From Thermocoleostomius sinensis A174 (GTDB lineage: Bacteria > Cyanobacteriota > Cyanobacteriia > Elainellales > Elainellaceae): a stretch of DNA of 64,000 bases. Positions 17,145-26,502 of this stretch are shown here, piece after piece. Position 1 is the first letter of the stretch; every line of letters starts with the position of its first letter. The notes below the pieces were generated by a model. The model saw only the letters and a list, made by a program, of their open reading frames with translations, was not told the DNA's origin and searched no databases. The DNA is taken from assembly GCF_026802175.1 (NCBI RefSeq), contig NZ_CP113797.1, forward strand, positions 3,821,026 to 3,885,025, given 5' to 3'. The translations under genes were made by a program, and so were the position numbers.

Positions 17145-17603
17145 ATGAATGCAATGGCAACAACCTGTGTCATTCCTGTAGTGAAAACGCCCAAAGATTA
17201 TCAGGCGTTTCGGATCAGCCCACAAGATACTAACCGCTTGGCGATCGTTTTTGATCCAGTCATTGCCAACATGTCCTTGACCTACTGTGTCGAAATTTTT
17301 GATGTAGGCGGTAAAACACCCCCCAACCGTCATCAATTGGCTGTGGAAATGTTCTTTGTGCTGAAGGGCGAAGGGATAGCAACCTGTGACGGTAAAACGG
17401 TTCCGATCCGGGCAGGAGACAGTATTTTAGTGCCTCCGACTGGAACCCATGTCATTGAGAACACCGGCTCAGGACGGCTCTATGCCCTCTGCATCATGGT
17501 TCCCAATGAAGATTTTGCTGAATTAATTCGCAGTGGCACTCCAGTAGAATTGGACGAGGAGGATCTATCGGTGTTACGGCGATCGGACAGCTTGTTAATC
17601 TAG
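17145..17603 (+). CDS. Cupin-domain protein
   Basis: A 152-residue single cupin. Motif 1 includes PPNRHQLAVEMFFVLKGEG and motif 2 VPPTGTHVIENTGSG, giving His, Glu and His ligands for a metal. GGAGG lies nine bases before the ATG, a strong ribosome site. It follows the isochorismatase-fold gene by 103 bp on the same strand, so it may belong to the same pathway as a sensor, dioxygenase or cyclase. No specific reaction can be assigned. Confidence 0.85.
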   Translation: MNAMATTCVIPVVKTPKDYQAFRISPQDTNRLAIVFDPVIANMSLTYCVEIFDVGGKTPPNRHQLAVEMFFVLKGEGIATCDGKTVPIRAGDSILVPPTGTHVIENTGSGRLYALCIMVPNEDFAELIRSGTPVELDEEDLSVLRRSDSLLI

Positions 17604-17780
17604 TGCTAAGGTACTGTTTACTGCCATCATTTGCACCACACTTAGCCATCTGTAATCAGTCATCTGGTTGCTCTGGAAATGTGCGTGCTGAGCAAGCAGG
17701 GAAGAAGATTGAGTGCTACCATGGGATAGAGTTTTGTCTAATCTAGATTAACTCAGGTTAGAATTAAGAACGATCGCTAA

Positions 17781-17853
17781 GGGCATGTAGCTCAGGGGAT
17801 AGAGCACCAGATTCCGGTTCTGGGTGTCGCAGGTTCGATTCCTGCCATGCTCG
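17781..17853 (+). tRNA. trnR-CCG: tRNA-Arg (anticodon CCG)
   Basis: A 73-nt cloverleaf. Acceptor arm GGGCATG pairs with CATGCTC (one G-U), the D arm has AGCTC...GAGC, the anticodon stem is CCAGA/TCTGG with loop TTCCGGT, and the T arm contains GGTTCGATTCC. The anticodon CCG reads CGG arginine codons. The discriminator is G and no CCA is encoded. The remaining 500 bp between the cupin and ada genes hold no other recognised feature. Confidence 0.97.
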
Positions 17854-18106
17854 TTTAGATGAAAATGCCTGAACTAAAGTACCAGTTTCTATCCTCGGTC
17901 TTCTATACGATTCGGGGGAATCGAGTGGCAAGTTGCTGGTTTGCCATAGGAGAGGGACTCAGAGCCAAGGAGAGCAGAAGCGCCACCAATGCGTGAGCTT
18001 CTTTAAAACCCGTTGTCGCTTTTTCGGTGGCAGAAACCGGGTGAAGTTGTCACAATGACGACATCAAGCGCCCCGAATCAACCGATTACCTCGACTGACT
18101 AGACCT

Positions 18107-19207
18107 ATGAAATCGATCGCTGCTCAGATGGCTGCTCAGATGAATCTGCCGTTGCTACCGTCTCGTACTGAAATGGAACAAGCGGTAGCCAACAAAGATG
18201 CCACTTATGATGGCATGTTTTTTGTGGCCGTTCGTACCACCGGAATTTTCTGTCGTCCGTCCTGTCCGGCTCGCTCCAAACCGGAAAATAACGAATTCTT
18301 TTTTACCATTCGTGAAGCTGTTTTTGCTGGATATCGCCCTTGCAAACGCTGTTGTCCCACCGAAGTATATGGTGCACAGCCCGATTGGGTGGTGGCGCTG
18401 ATGCAGAAAATGGAAGCAAATCCCGATACTAAACTCACTGGCGACGATCTGCGGGCATTGGGAATTAGCCCGGAACGGGCCCGGCGGTGGTTTCGCGAGC
18501 AGTATGGCATGACTTTTGCGGAATGGTGTCGCGGCCGTCGGTTGGCTGATGCCTTTATTCAAATTCGTGCAGGAACAGCGATCGATGATGCTGTGATGAA
18601 CACAGGCTATGAATCGCATAGCGGTTTTCGAGACGCCTTTAACAAAACCTTTGGTGTGCCGCCTGGACAATGCAATGCGACAGATTACATCGCTATCCAG
18701 ATGCTAGAAACGCCGTTGGGGCCGGTGCTGGTGGGGGCAGTGCGCGATGGCCTTTGCTTAGTGGAATATACCGATCGCCGCCTGTTGGAACACAACTACA
18801 CCACCATGCAGAAGCAGTTTGGCTACCCAATTTTGCCAGTCACGAATGACGCGATCGAACAGTTGCGCGACGAGTTGACCCGCTATTTTGCTGGTACCCT
18901 TTCGGACTTCACAGTCCCCCTCGTACCCCATGGAACTCCATTCCAGACAAAAGTATGGGCAGAACTATGCCGCATTCCTCAGGGCGAAACCATTTCCTAT
19001 GATGAACTGGCGCACCGCATTGGTCAACCTACAGCCGTTCGGGCTGTGGCCAGAGCGAATGGCATGAATCGCATCAGTATTTTGATTCCCTGTCATCGCG
19101 TGATTGGCAAAGATGGACGGTTAACTGGTTATGGCGGTGGCTTGTGGCGCAAGCGGCTCTTGCTGGAACTGGAGCGATCGGGGAGGTTTCCAGGGATTGG
19201 GGAGTAG
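18107..19207 (+). CDS. ada: Ada: methylphosphotriester / O6-alkylguanine-DNA alkyltransferase and transcriptional regulator
   Basis: A 366-residue adaptive-response protein with all three parts. The N-terminal zinc domain has the sensor cysteine in TTGIFCRPSCPARSK and the remaining zinc ligands in PCKRCCP. An AraC-type helix-turn-helix covers about 105-190. The C-terminal methyltransferase carries the acceptor Cys in ILIPCHRVIGKDG. It repairs alkylated DNA and activates target genes once methylated. No alkA or alkB is adjacent. The residues needed for both repair activities are present, so it should be functional. Confidence 0.96.
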   Translation: MKSIAAQMAAQMNLPLLPSRTEMEQAVANKDATYDGMFFVAVRTTGIFCRPSCPARSKPENNEFFFTIREAVFAGYRPCKRCCPTEVYGAQPDWVVALMQKMEANPDTKLTGDDLRALGISPERARRWFREQYGMTFAEWCRGRRLADAFIQIRAGTAIDDAVMNTGYESHSGFRDAFNKTFGVPPGQCNATDYIAIQMLETPLGPVLVGAVRDGLCLVEYTDRRLLEHNYTTMQKQFGYPILPVTNDAIEQLRDELTRYFAGTLSDFTVPLVPHGTPFQTKVWAELCRIPQGETISYDELAHRIGQPTAVRAVARANGMNRISILIPCHRVIGKDGRLTGYGGGLWRKRLLLELERSGRFPGIGE

Positions 19208-19261
19208 GGAGTGGAGAATTGGGAAGATCGATTGATATTTAGTACAGATATTTCGTTCAAT

Positions 19262-19432
19262 CCTTCGGACAGTGTTTATGAGAACACTGTCCCCCCTGGC
19301 ATGCTGTCAGTTTTAGCCCTCACCCTCAATCCATCTCCCGTGTTGAGAGAGGAAAGTTGATCTGGCTCCCCATTGCCCAGCTTGGGAGCAGAGGCTGGAG
19401 GAGAAGGGCGGTTTGGCATAAAAGGTCTGGAC
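19262..19432. repeat. MITE-like palindromic element, copy B
   Basis: About 171 bp. It starts TTCGGACAGTGTTTATG and ends ATAAAAGGTCTGGAC, which are imperfect inverse complements. The interior shares GCCCTCACCCTCAATCC and GGCTCCCC with the copy near 10.1 kb. It lies between ada and the ZIP gene in non-coding DNA. Confidence 0.65.
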
Positions 19433-19455
19433 GCTTGTTAGTAAAGAACGTCACG

Positions 19456-20298
19456 CTATCCCAAGGTTACATCTAGAAACATCATCAATATAAAGCCGCT
19501 CATTACGCCGATCGTGCCTGCTTTTTCATAGCCCAAGCGGTTGGATTCTGGGATAATTTCATCACTAATTACAAACAACATTGCCCCGGCTGCAAACCCC
19601 ATTGCAATTGGTAATACAGGTTGGGCAAGTGACACGGCTGCGGCCCCAATGATGCCTCCGATCGGTTCGACTAAGCCGGTCAGAAAGCTAATGCCGATCG
19701 CCTGTTGCTTAGAATATCCTTCCGATACCAGTGACAACGCCACAACAAGTCCTTCGGGAATATTTTGTAACCCAATTCCCACGGTGAGCGCAATACCATT
19801 TGCAATATCATCGCCACCAAACCCCACGCCAACGGCTAAACCCTCAGGAAAATTGTGCAAAGCAATGGCAATCACAAACAACCAAACGCGCTTGAGGTTG
19901 ACGATATCCGAACCTTCTCGTCCCTTAAAGAAATGCTCGTGTGGAAAGTATTGATTACTAAACCATAAAAAAGCGCCACCCATGATGATACCGATTGTCA
20001 CCATTAATGCGGCAGCAATTTCACTACCCCATACTGTATCACCCGCCTCAATCCCTGGCACAATGAGCGAAAAGGCGGTTGCTGCTAACATCACTCCTGC
20101 ACCAAAGCCCATCAACACACCCTGCACCTGTTGAGTGATGCGGCGAATAAATAAAATGGGCAATGCACCAAGCCCTGTTCCAAGACCGGCGATTGCGCTA
20201 CCAATTAGACCAAGATAAACCGTGGGAAGAGACATAATTAGCAGACTAGCAGATAGAGTAACCTGCTTGCATTCGGTCGGTATCAAAGTGACATTCAC
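19456..20298 (-). CDS. ZIP family divalent metal transporter
   Basis: A 259-280-residue inner-membrane transporter of the ZIP (ZupT-like) family, importing zinc or related divalent metals. About eight hydrophobic segments are visible. TM4 contains HNFPEGLAVGVGFG and TM5 GIGLQNIPEGLVVALS, the paired metal-site motifs of ZIP proteins, with the usual H-N-x-P-E-G pattern. The frame opens at GTG 17 bp after uvrC, suggesting co-transcription; an ATG at 20235 (MSLPTVYLGL) is an equally plausible start just before TM1. Neither has a strong ribosome site. Confidence 0.9.
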   Translation of the reverse strand: MNVTLIPTECKQVTLSASLLIMSLPTVYLGLIGSAIAGLGTGLGALPILFIRRITQQVQGVLMGFGAGVMLAATAFSLIVPGIEAGDTVWGSEIAAALMVTIGIIMGGAFLWFSNQYFPHEHFFKGREGSDIVNLKRVWLFVIAIALHNFPEGLAVGVGFGGDDIANGIALTVGIGLQNIPEGLVVALSLVSEGYSKQQAIGISFLTGLVEPIGGIIGAAAVSLAQPVLPIAMGFAAGAMLFVISDEIIPESNRLGYEKAGTIGVMSGFILMMFLDVTLG

Positions 20299-20315
20299 CC
20301 GTCCCGTTTCAAAGT

Positions 20316-22289
20316 TCAGTTCGCCTGCTGTTGCGGATGAAAGTAATCGTAAATTTGCTGCGCCATTTTAGGTCCAATGCCCGGAACTTCGGCAATTTGT
20401 TTAGGGCTGGCTTCTCGGAGATAATCGATCGATCGAAAATGGGCCAGCAGTTGTTTTTGCCGATGATGTCCCAGTCCGGGGATTTCGTCTAGGCGAGACC
20501 GCCGCATTCGATCGCTGCGCTGCTGCCGGTGAAAGCTGACAGCAAAGCGGTGAGCTTCGTCGCGTAACCGTCGCAATAGCTGTACTCCAGGTTGTTCAGC
20601 TTCAGTGGTTAAGGGCAATGATTCACCAGGCAAGAAAATCTCTTCCCGCTGCTTGGCTAAGCTCACAACCTTCACATCTTCCAGCAGGTTCATCTCCCGC
20701 AGCACCTCCACCACCGCTGAAAGCTGCCCCTTGCCGCCGTCAATCATCACCAGATCGGGAAAATCAGACGCGGCGTTGGGGGTGAGGTGTTGAGGACTGG
20801 CAGAGGTGTCCAATGCCTGATCTTTGCTCCCTGATCCTGACTTGGCATACTTGCGAAAGCGACGGCGAATTACTTCGGCCATGCTGGCAAAGTCATCCGA
20901 ATGGCCCGATCGCACGGTAGGATTTTTGATCTTGTAGTGGCGATAGTGCTGCTTGGCAGGAACCCCATCAACAAACACAACTTGCGACGCGACGGCGTCA
21001 GAACCTTGAATGTGCGAAATATCGTAGCCCTCAATCCGGTGCGGCAGATCGGGCAAATCAAGAATGGTGGCCAGATCGAGCATGGCCTGGTTATTGCGAT
21101 CGGCAAAGCGCTGAGTGCGGGCTAGCTCATACCCTGCGTTACGTTCCACCATTTCAATCAAATCGGCTTTGGTTTGTCGTTGCGGCACATCAATCGAAAC
21201 TTTTCGCCCCTTGCGCTGCGACAGAAACTCTGCCAGCATTTCGTGTTCGGGCAATTCGTGCTGAGTCAAAATTTCGGCAGGAATTTCCACCGAATCTACC
21301 GTAGAGTAATGCTCTTCCAACGCCCGCTGCAAAATTGCTCCTGGTGTACCCGATTGAGCATCTGCCATGAAGCCTAATCGACCAACTAACCGCCCCGCCC
21401 GAATTTGGAAAAGCTGAATACAGGCAAACTGTTCATCAGCCATCAGAGCAATCGCATCTCGTGATACGGTGTCATCGGGCAACGCCACTTTTTGATCGGC
21501 CGTAAGGGATTGCAACCCGCGAATTTGATCGCGCAGTCGCGCCGCTTGTTCAAAATTCAACGCTTCAGCAGCTTGTTCCATTTGTGCCGTCAGAATATCT
21601 TCTAATTCTTTGGAGCGTCCCTGGAAAATCATCGCAATTTTGCCAATCATTTTGCGATATTCGTCGGCTGACACCATTTTCTGACAAACGCCCAAGCAGC
21701 GCCCAATATCAAAATTCAGGCAGGGGCGATCTTTAAACAGGGGTTGGGGACGCTGACGCAACGGAAAAATCCGTTTCACTAGTCGCAGGGTGCTCTTGAG
21801 CGCAAACACATCAACATAGGGCCCATAGTAGCGATCGTCCTTCTTACCCAAGTGCCGCTTGCGCGTAATAAAAATGCGGGGATATTCCTCAGACCAGGTG
21901 ATGCAGAGGTAGGGATATTTTTTGTCATCTTTCAGCAGCACATTGAAATGGGGCTGGTGCTGCTTAATTAAATTCGCTTCCAGTGCTAGGGCTTCGGCTT
22001 CGGTATCGGTGACAATAAACTCGATTTCTGCCACCTGCATCACCATCAAGGCAATACGAGGATTGTGTTCGTGCTTGTCGCGAAAATAGGATCGCACCCG
22101 CGATCGCAGTTTCTTCGATTTACCGATATACAGAATGTTATCGACCGCATCCCGCATGAAGTAAACCCCCGGTTCCGGCGGAATTTCCTTCAGCCGAGCT
22201 TCGAGGCGATCGGGAGTTTTGATCAGGGGAGTGATTTTGGATGGGTTAGGGGTTGGAAGATGGGGGTTGGAAGTTGAGGATATAGTCAC
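20316..22289 (-). CDS. uvrC: Excinuclease ABC subunit C
   Basis: The dual-incision nuclease of nucleotide excision repair. The 657-residue chain has the GIY-YIG domain ([20 protein letters not shown], about 41-60), a UVR motif ([14 protein letters not shown]), the RNase H-like endonuclease region ([17 protein letters not shown] and [12 protein letters not shown]) and a C-terminal double helix-hairpin-helix ([28 protein letters not shown]). The first 22 residues (rich in Pro, Asn, Thr) are encoded by a GGG/CCC repeat tract and are absent from typical UvrC, which begins near [12 protein letters not shown]. No other standard start codon lies close, so the ATG is retained. Confidence 0.96.
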   Translation of the reverse strand: MTISSTSNPHLPTPNPSKITPLIKTPDRLEARLKEIPPEPGVYFMRDAVDNILYIGKSKKLRSRVRSYFRDKHEHNPRIALMVMQVAEIEFIVTDTEAEALALEANLIKQHQPHFNVLLKDDKKYPYLCITWSEEYPRIFITRKRHLGKKDDRYYGPYVDVFALKSTLRLVKRIFPLRQRPQPLFKDRPCLNFDIGRCLGVCQKMVSADEYRKMIGKIAMIFQGRSKELEDILTAQMEQAAEALNFEQAARLRDQIRGLQSLTADQKVALPDDTVSRDAIALMADEQFACIQLFQIRAGRLVGRLGFMADAQSGTPGAILQRALEEHYSTVDSVEIPAEILTQHELPEHEMLAEFLSQRKGRKVSIDVPQRQTKADLIEMVERNAGYELARTQRFADRNNQAMLDLATILDLPDLPHRIEGYDISHIQGSDAVASQVVFVDGVPAKQHYRHYKIKNPTVRSGHSDDFASMAEVIRRRFRKYAKSGSGSKDQALDTSASPQHLTPNAASDFPDLVMIDGGKGQLSAVVEVLREMNLLEDVKVVSLAKQREEIFLPGESLPLTTEAEQPGVQLLRRLRDEAHRFAVSFHRQQRSDRMRRSRLDEIPGLGHHRQKQLLAHFRSIDYLREASPKQIAEVPGIGPKMAQQIYDYFHPQQQAN

Positions 22290-22409
22290 AAGCGCGGGCT
22301 ACTCAAAGATGGGGCAAGATCTAGATGTAGCAAGAGGTGCAATATTCTCAGCATACTCTATTCGATTGCCAAAGGAGGGACAGACAACCGTTGAAGCGGG
22401 TAGAAAATC

Positions 22410-22451
22410 ACGTACTTGAATTACGTACTTACGTACTTGAATTACGTACTT
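22410..22451. repeat. Tandem repeat, 2 x 21 bp
   Basis: Two exact adjacent copies of a 21-bp unit built on ACGTACTTGAATTACGTACTT, itself containing the palindromic ACGTAC-like core twice. Confidence 0.92.
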
Positions 22452-22465
22452 TAAGACAGTTGTTG

Positions 22466-22525
22466 TTTAAGTTCCATAGATTGAGTCCCATAGATTTTAA
22501 GTTCCATAGATTGAGTCCCATAGAT
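22466..22525. repeat. Tandem repeat, 2 x 30 bp
   Basis: Two exact adjacent 30-bp copies, each starting TTTAAGTTCCATAGATTGAG, followed by a truncated third copy (TAAGTCCCATAAAAC). They end 18 bp before the terminator hairpin. Confidence 0.92.
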
Positions 22526-22543
22526 TAAGTCCCATAAAACTTT

Positions 22544-22576
22544 AAGCTCTGGGCGATCGCCCAGAGCTTGTTTTTT
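22544..22576 (+). terminator. Strong Rho-independent terminator
   Basis: A perfect 26-nt palindrome, arms AAGCTCTGGGCGA and TCGCCCAGAGCTT with a HIP1 site at its centre, is followed by GTTTTTT. The U-tract is present only on the plus strand. No plus-strand protein gene lies upstream before uvrC, so the transcript it ends is probably non-coding. Confidence 0.85.
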
Positions 22577-22866
22577 ATAAGTACTGGCTTTATAAAGCTG
22601 CCAGCGGTTTTAAATGCAACCTATGTTTGAATATGGTTTAATCATCTCCCGATTTTAGGTTTAGGGATAGCGGCACTCCACCCAGTTTTCTACCCATTTC
22701 GACTGGGTAACGTCTTAATGATCTCTCAAGATTTTTGTAAACAAGTTTAAATGATTGTCGATATACCCAAGCCTATCCACAAAAGTCATGACAGATAGTA
22801 ATGAGTCTGTGATCATCAGTCACAATAAGAAACAGCAGCTTTTTCCCTCTCGTCCTGCCAGCACGA

Positions 22867-24726
22867 ATGAACCTGACGTTCAACCTCAGAGACGTTGCCC
22901 GCTCTGAGTCAATGCGATCGAATACTTCTGCCTCTCGACTCACTCAGTTTTTCAGTTATCTGCATCCCAGTCCGGCGACGCTCGTGCTCCTGTTATCGGT
23001 TTTAATTGGCACAGGAGCCGGATCGGGGGTTGTGTTGTTTCGCGCCCTCATTCATGTGGTGCATCACCTCATGTTTGGTGAGGTATCTGGATTTCTTTCC
23101 ACGTGGGGACACTGGACGTTGGCGCTGATTCCGTTACTAGGTGGGTTGCTCGTAGGGCTAATGCGCTGGCGAATGCGAGATTTTGGGCCAGGATTAACGA
23201 CGCTGTTGGAAGTGGCGCAGGGCGATCGCGAGCTTGTGTTACTGAACCCCATTACTAAAATGACGGCCGCCTCCATCTCCCTCGGTAGCGGTGCATCGCT
23301 AGGGCCTGAGGGGCCAAGCGTTGAGATTGGTGCTTACTTTAGTTTGTTGCTGGGGCAAGCCCTCAAGGTTTCCCAAGAGCGCCAGCGGTTATTATTGAGT
23401 GCTGGGGCAGCGGCTGGACTGGCGGCTGGGTTTAATGCGCCGATCGCTGGCGTGTTCTTTGCCCTAGAAGTAGTGATGGGATCAACCTTTGCGGCTTCGG
23501 CCGCCAGTGTGGTGCTATTAGCCGCGGTTGTGGCTGCGTGGATTGCCCAAATTGGACTAGGGGCACAGCCTGCTTTCGACCTACCAGTTTATGAAGTGCG
23601 CAGTCTATTGGAACTGCCACTTTATGTGGGGTTAGGACTACTCGCCAGTTTGGTGTCGTTGATTTATGTTCGGCTGCTGCGCTTTTCTCAGCAATGCTTC
23701 AAGGGGGACGTGGCAGGCACAGATTGGTTGGCTCGGCTGCCCCGATCGCTGCATCCAATTTTGGGCGGCATCGGTCTGGGGTTAGTGGCCCTATGGCTAC
23801 CGCAAATTTTGGGGGTGGGATATGAAACGGTGGAATCTATGCTGCAAGATGTACAGTTTCCACTGCATTTGGTGCTGGCGCTGCTGGTCATCAAGCTGCT
23901 GATGACAGCAATCAGTTTTGGTAGCGGCTTTGTCGGTGGGGTGTTTGCTCCAGCGCTGTTTCTAGGAGCATCGCTCGGCTCGGCCTATGGCAAGGTGTTG
24001 GCAATCGTTCTTCCTAACGCCAGTGCATATCTGGCTTCCTCTCCTGCCTATGCCATGGTGGGAATGGCAGCTGTGCTAGCAGGCAGCGTGCGTGCTCCCC
24101 TCACGGCAATTTTGCTACTGTTTGAACTGACTCGTGACTATCGGATTGTCCTACCGCTGATGATGGCAGTGGGGCTAAGCATCTGGATGGTTGAGTACCT
24201 GCATCCGCAAGTTGTGATCGACAATACCCCTGAGCCGAAACCAGCGATCGACCCAACAGAACCCGTTTCATTCCCTCTTATCAAGGTGAGGGAAGCGGTG
24301 CAACCGATTTCATTACAATTATCTGCTCAGGAATCCCTGACGAATGCTGGACATGCTCTACTCACCCATCGTTGTCATAGTGCCCTTGTGATTGATGAAA
24401 ATCAGCACTTGATCGGTATTTTAACTCTGTGCGATCTGCATCGACTCATGTCCCGCACAAAGTCCGACGAGGAGTTAAATGAACTGATGCAGCAGCCGAT
24501 TCGTGAGTTATGTAGCACTGAACTGATTTTTGCCCATGAGGATGAACTACTATCCGAGGTGAGCGATCGTCTCTCTGTCAGAGGACTGCACCAACTGCCC
24601 GTGATGACTCGTGATGACCCACCGCAGGTGATTGGTTTACTTTCTCAAGAAGATATCGAGTTGGCTAACAGCCTCGCCAAAACGCGCGAAGCCCTACACC
24701 GACATTTGGGAAAGGATGAAGAATGA
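22867..24726 (+). CDS. ClC family chloride channel/transporter with CBS pair
   Basis: A 619-residue ClC protein in the cytoplasmic membrane. The anion-pathway motifs are GSGASLGPEGPSVEIG at 140-155, with Glu148 in the position of the gating glutamate, and FGSGFVGGVFAPALFLGASL later in the channel. Residues 485-605 form a CBS-domain pair (SALVIDENQHLIGILTLCDL and LHQLPVMTRDDPPQVIGLLS), likely a nucleotide-sensing regulatory module. Retention of the gating Glu is consistent with a Cl-/H+ antiporter, although the second proton glutamate cannot be assigned with certainty. Confidence 0.93.
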   Translation: MNLTFNLRDVARSESMRSNTSASRLTQFFSYLHPSPATLVLLLSVLIGTGAGSGVVLFRALIHVVHHLMFGEVSGFLSTWGHWTLALIPLLGGLLVGLMRWRMRDFGPGLTTLLEVAQGDRELVLLNPITKMTAASISLGSGASLGPEGPSVEIGAYFSLLLGQALKVSQERQRLLLSAGAAAGLAAGFNAPIAGVFFALEVVMGSTFAASAASVVLLAAVVAAWIAQIGLGAQPAFDLPVYEVRSLLELPLYVGLGLLASLVSLIYVRLLRFSQQCFKGDVAGTDWLARLPRSLHPILGGIGLGLVALWLPQILGVGYETVESMLQDVQFPLHLVLALLVIKLLMTAISFGSGFVGGVFAPALFLGASLGSAYGKVLAIVLPNASAYLASSPAYAMVGMAAVLAGSVRAPLTAILLLFELTRDYRIVLPLMMAVGLSIWMVEYLHPQVVIDNTPEPKPAIDPTEPVSFPLIKVREAVQPISLQLSAQESLTNAGHALLTHRCHSALVIDENQHLIGILTLCDLHRLMSRTKSDEELNELMQQPIRELCSTELIFAHEDELLSEVSDRLSVRGLHQLPVMTRDDPPQVIGLLSQEDIELANSLAKTREALHRHLGKDEE

Positions 24727-24768
24727 GAAGAAAGACCAAAGGATAAACCACCTAACCCCCAATCCCCT

Positions 24769-25323
24769 TTACCTCGCCCCAATCGACTTCTGAAACCCAG
24801 GGCGTGCCACCAGTTGTTTCACATAGCGATCGACAGCAGCATAGTCTTCAAAGCCCAGTTTGAGCATAATTGGCATATAGGCTAGGAAGGAACCGACTGC
24901 GATATCAGCGGCGCTCAATTGATCGCCAATTAAAAACGATCGTGAATCGAGATATTGATCGAGAAACGTCAGATAGCGGGACATTTCTCGTTCACGGTTG
25001 GCTTCTATAAACACACCGGGGCCAAAAGTAGCATTCGCAAACAAGATCCATTGGGCAATTTCGGCCCGTTGTTCGATCGTCGTGACAGCGGCATCATACT
25101 TATCTGCCAAGTACAGCAAAATGGCGCCCGATTCCCACAATTTAAAATCGCCATCGACGATCGCCGGAACTTTTCCGATCGGGTTAATTGCCAAAAACTC
25201 TGGTTGCCGATGTTCACCTGCTTGCAAATTCAGCGAGATGTACTCATAGGGAACGGATAATTCTTCCAAGTACCACTGAACAATCGAGGCGCGGCTACGA
25301 GCGCCACCATAAAGTTTCAACAT
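24769..25323 (-). CDS. Glutathione S-transferase family protein
   Basis: A 184-residue GST. The thioredoxin-like N-terminal domain includes YGGARSRASIVQWYLEEL (Ser in the usual catalytic position) and NPIGKVPAIVDGDFKLWES with the glutathione-binding cis-Pro and Glu-Ser. The helical C-terminal domain contains LIGDQLSAADIAVGSFLAY. It probably conjugates glutathione to electrophiles; the substrate is not evident. The protein is slightly shorter than the 200-220 residues usual for the family. A hypothetical gene lies 50 bp upstream on the same strand. Confidence 0.92.
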   Translation of the reverse strand: MLKLYGGARSRASIVQWYLEELSVPYEYISLNLQAGEHRQPEFLAINPIGKVPAIVDGDFKLWESGAILLYLADKYDAAVTTIEQRAEIAQWILFANATFGPGVFIEANREREMSRYLTFLDQYLDSRSFLIGDQLSAADIAVGSFLAYMPIMLKLGFEDYAAVDRYVKQLVARPGFQKSIGAR

Positions 25324-25372
25324 AGGTAGGGAAAAGATGTAGGGATCAAGGATGAAAGAGGAAGGCTAAGGT

Positions 25373-25837
25373 TTAGAGTACTTGGTGGGTATAGGCGTGT
25401 TGTTTAACGTTATCTTCAGCTTTGACAATTCGATCGGAGTTGAGAACGCGCTTGCGATCGGTGGAGAAATTGAAGTCGGATTTGCTGGTTCCTGCGGGAA
25501 TTAAGGACTGGGCAGCTTGGCTTTTTTTGTAGGTGCGAGCCGCCGCCGTACTGCGCTCGGCAAAATCGTCACAAAGTTGTGTGTCTGTGGGAAATTCAGC
25601 CGGAAGCGTCACCGTTTCGCCGTCGAATATAGCACCTAGGGTTGTGCCACACGCCAGTTGATAGGATGTGGGAATACCCTTGACAAGGGCTTCGATCGCA
25701 GCAGCAGGAATCGGTTCGGCAATTTGCACCGAATGCACTTCGCCGTCTTGTTTAATGAAGCAGGTGGCCAGTCCAATGACCAGGTAATCCTCAGCGGCAA
25801 GATCGGGAACGTTTGGATAAACAGTGGCAGTTGACAT
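25373..25837 (-). CDS. Conserved hypothetical protein
   Basis: A 154-residue soluble protein I do not recognise. The first 95 residues look like a compact alpha/beta domain (EDYLVIGLATCFIKQDGEV), with no membrane segment or signal peptide. The last 50 are polar and basic, with FSTDRKRVLNSDRIVKAEDN. Codon use resembles its neighbours and it sits head-to-tail with the GST gene 50 bp away, so a two-gene operon is likely. Its start ATG is well placed, but the ribosome site is weak. Confidence 0.65.
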   Translation of the reverse strand: MSTATVYPNVPDLAAEDYLVIGLATCFIKQDGEVHSVQIAEPIPAAAIEALVKGIPTSYQLACGTTLGAIFDGETVTLPAEFPTDTQLCDDFAERSTAAARTYKKSQAAQSLIPAGTSKSDFNFSTDRKRVLNSDRIVKAEDNVKQHAYTHQVL

Positions 25838-25956
25838 AAGCGAGTTAATAACCAGAATCCCAACTGTCTGATTTTAAACCGTTGCTGGAATGGCTGGCGC
25901 ATCGTTTAGCGTTTCACAGGGTGGCGATATTGCGCGGCGAGGTTGATAGAGCACCA

Positions 25957-26175
25957 CTATTCAGAACGGCTGCTGAAGATAGCCACCCCAAGTAAGAACA
26001 TTAGACCGACGGCGATCGCAATTTCCTCACTCATGGGCAGTAGGGTATAGCGTGTCCAGTTGGATAAGCCGATCAAGATGGTTGCCAGGCTCCCTAATAG
26101 CCAACCCGACAAACGGAGCAATAAATAGCAACTCGCTGCAATGCCAAGCGCTTGCACAAAGATATTTCTGGTCAT
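25957..26175 (-). CDS. Small two-TM membrane protein
   Basis: Seventy-two residues from the ATG at 26175 (MTRNIFVQALG). Two hydrophobic helices are clear: about 8-32 (ASCYLLLRLSGWLLGSLAT) and 50-68 (IAIAVGLMFLLGVAIF). A longer frame begins at 26256, but the extra 27 residues are unlike the rest. AAGAAAAG before the ATG is only a weak ribosome site. Function unknown. Confidence 0.55.
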   Translation of the reverse strand: MTRNIFVQALGIAASCYLLLRLSGWLLGSLATILIGLSNWTRYTLLPMSEEIAIAVGLMFLLGVAIFSSRSE

Positions 26176-26274
26176 GTCAGTATACTTTTCTTGACTGAAT
26201 TCACCGCTGCACAGACTGAGCAGGGATAGTTTTATAGTTCCCAGCCGCCAAACCAATGCTCAAGCCAATACTGA

Positions 26275-26314
26275 TATTGTTTGCTTTGGACAGGTATTGT
26301 TTGCTTTGGACAGG
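26275..26314. repeat. Tandem repeat, 2 x 20 bp
   Basis: Two exact adjacent copies of TATTGTTTGCTTTGGACAGG in the 327-bp region upstream of putA. No other feature of that region was recognised apart from the putA ribosome site AGGGAG. Confidence 0.92.
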
Positions 26315-26502
26315 AATTGCCACTAATCTCTGGAAACCTTGACAATAGAGAAAGAGACTGTCTGCGGAACTAGAGTAAGATTTGAAAATTGGTGGTCACT
26401 CGTACAAAGACTAGGGATTGCAAGCGGTTTCGTGCAAGGTTGCAGCACCCCTCTTCTGATTTCGCTGAGCCTTGCCTTCATTGAATGAGGGAGTTTATTA
26501 CT

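Larger units (their letters stand above)
22290..22866. other. Repeat-rich intergenic region with a possible small RNA
   Basis: A 577-bp divergent region between uvrC and the ClC gene. It holds two families of exact tandem repeats and a very strong plus-strand terminator annotated below, with no protein gene before the terminator. The last 290 bp are the ClC promoter region. Confidence 0.55.

Noticed and set aside
22410-22525. Possible CRISPR array
   Set aside because: Repeats are immediately adjacent tandem copies without spacers, only two copies each, and no cas genes are present.
22337-22528. A 63-codon frame through the tandem repeats
   Set aside because: The translation just repeats the tandem DNA units, and it ends before the terminator. 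A non-coding transcript explains the region better.
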